From contig JAEVZP010000001.1 of the NCBI GenBank assembly GCA_023392185.1, positions 1-6,891 on the forward strand: 6,891 nucleotides of DNA, written 5' to 3'. The stretch is from Bacteroidota bacterium (GTDB lineage: Bacteria; Bacteroidota; Bacteroidia; Chitinophagales; Chitinophagaceae). Numbering within the stretch: the stretch's first letter is position 1; each line of letters opens with the position of its first letter. Both the position numbers and the translations under genes were made by a program. Positions 6,333-6,891 of this stretch are shown here, piece by piece. Below the pieces are notes generated by a model. It was not told where the DNA came from and did no database searches. It saw only the letters and a list, made by a program, of their open reading frames with translations.

Positions 6333-6836
6333 ATGCTTCACCTGACGGTAAACGACCGCGACACCTACGACCTGCAACCCGGCGCAACCGGCGACTGGCA
6401 GCTTTCCGGCGACGAGACGCCGCTTTCTATTGTGGAAGTGGAGAACGGCAGCTTTTCCATCCTGCGCAACGGCAAAAGCTACACCGCGCTGGTGGACGGC
6501 ATCGACCGCGAGGCAAAAACCGTAACGCTGCGCATCAACAACGTGCCTTATACCGTGGCCATTGAAGAGCCGCTCGACCGCCTCCTGAAATCTATGGGTC
6601 TGGACAAAGCCGCCGGGGGCAAGGCCGAAGCCGTGAAAGCGCCGATGCCGGGCATGATTTTGCGCGTTCTCGTAGAACCCGGTCAGGAAGTAGCCAAGGG
6701 CGACGGACTGCTGGTGCTGGAGGCCATGAAAATGGAAAACGTGCTGAAAGCCACCGCGCCCGGCCGGGTGAAAGCCGTTTTGGCGGTCGAAAAAACCGCC
6801 GTAGAGAAAGGAACCGTTTTGATTGAAATGGAATAA
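6333..6836 (+). CDS. Stand-alone biotin carboxyl carrier protein (167 aa)
   Basis: Carries covalently bound biotin and shuttles CO2 between a biotin carboxylase or carboxyltransferase and its partner, as in acyl-CoA carboxylases or sodium-pumping decarboxylases; cytoplasmic. The C-terminal biotinyl domain (about 102-166) has APMPG at 103-107 and the biotinylation motif EAMKMEN with Lys133 as the target. The N-terminal part (1-80) is beta-rich and resembles the region preceding the biotinyl domain in propionyl-CoA carboxylase alpha-type proteins. A short Ala/Gly/Lys linker (91-101) joins them. It does not look like the classical fatty-acid AccB N-terminus. The start is secure because an in-frame TAG (6330-6332) directly precedes the ATG. 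Its stop overlaps the next gene's start (TAATG), implying an operon. No carboxylase or carboxyltransferase gene is in view, so the acyl substrate cannot be stated. Confidence 0.92.
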   Translation: MLHLTVNDRDTYDLQPGATGDWQLSGDETPLSIVEVENGSFSILRNGKSYTALVDGIDREAKTVTLRINNVPYTVAIEEPLDRLLKSMGLDKAAGGKAEAVKAPMPGMILRVLVEPGQEVAKGDGLLVLEAMKMENVLKATAPGRVKAVLAVEKTAVEKGTVLIEME

Positions 6837-6891
6837 TGAAAAGCCTTTTTTTAACCCTCACGCTGGCTTTGCTGGCCTTATTTTCCGGAAA
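6836..6891 (+). CDS. N-terminus of a membrane or secreted protein, cut by window end
   Basis: The ATG at 6836-6838 shares its A with the TAA of the biotin carrier gene. The 18 full codons give [18 protein letters not shown], with one lysine and then a long hydrophobic run, as in a signal peptide or first membrane segment. The one-base overlap suggests translational coupling. A decarboxylase beta subunit with an N-terminal leader would fit a biotin carrier neighbour, but a secreted protein or lipoprotein is equally compatible. The final bases form another TTTCCGGAAA site, in the same Ser-Gly frame as those in the peptidase gene. Confidence 0.7.
   Translation, partial: MKSLFLTLTLALLALFSG

Larger units (their letters stand above)
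141..6890. repeat. Highly iterated palindrome TTCCGGAA (ten sites across the window)
   Basis: TTCCGGAA starts at 141, 980, 2515, 2787, 3158, 3840, 3966, 5427, 5631 and 6883. All except the one at 980 extend to TTTCCGGAAA. Three (3158, 3840, 3966) extend to the 12-bp palindrome ATTTCCGGAAAT, and the one at 141 to TTTTCCGGAAAA. Sites occur in every gene except the biotin carrier, and between genes. This entry marks the span of the family, not a continuous element. Confidence 0.9.

Overview
The window most likely comes from a member of the Bacteroidota of roughly balanced GC content. Three things suggest this. None of the three complete start regions has a Shine-Dalgarno sequence. The valS start is preceded by TATCTTTG, a match to the Bacteroidota -7 promoter element TAnnTTTG, and a second match lies between the divergent genes. 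The M1 peptidase is a lipoprotein of a type common in this phylum. A placement near Saprospiria/Chitinophagia is only an impression.

Layout: positions 1-2142 (minus strand) hold the first 714 codons of valyl-tRNA synthetase, whose C-terminus lies outside the window. Positions 2143-3357 are a 1.2 kb stretch with no credible intact gene. It is filled largely by a tandem repeat array (about 2351-3010). The array is built from three copies of a 79-90 bp element that can fold as a closed multi-arm cruciform, two copies of a perfect 30-bp palindrome, and two copies of TTTCCGGAAA. A 16-codon minus-strand remnant (3279-3329) sits just behind the next gene. Positions 3358-5952 (minus) encode a complete 864-residue M1-family zinc aminopeptidase lipoprotein. 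Positions 5953-6332 separate it from a divergent plus-strand pair and contain another folded REP-like element (6004-6108). Positions 6333-6836 (plus) encode a stand-alone biotin carrier protein. A further plus-strand gene starts at 6836, overlaps the biotin carrier stop codon by one base, and is cut by the window end after its signal-like N-terminus.

Functionally the window combines ordinary housekeeping genes: tRNA charging, cell-envelope peptide breakdown, and a biotin-dependent carboxylase or decarboxylase. No defence or biosynthetic system is visible. The unusual content is the repeat biology. The 8-bp palindrome TTCCGGAA occurs ten times in 6.9 kb, in genes and between them, where about 0.1 would be expected by chance. 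Six of the seven coding copies are read in one frame as Ser-Gly-(Lys/Asn). The same CCGGAA/TTCCGG hexamers also recur at hairpin tips in the tandem array.
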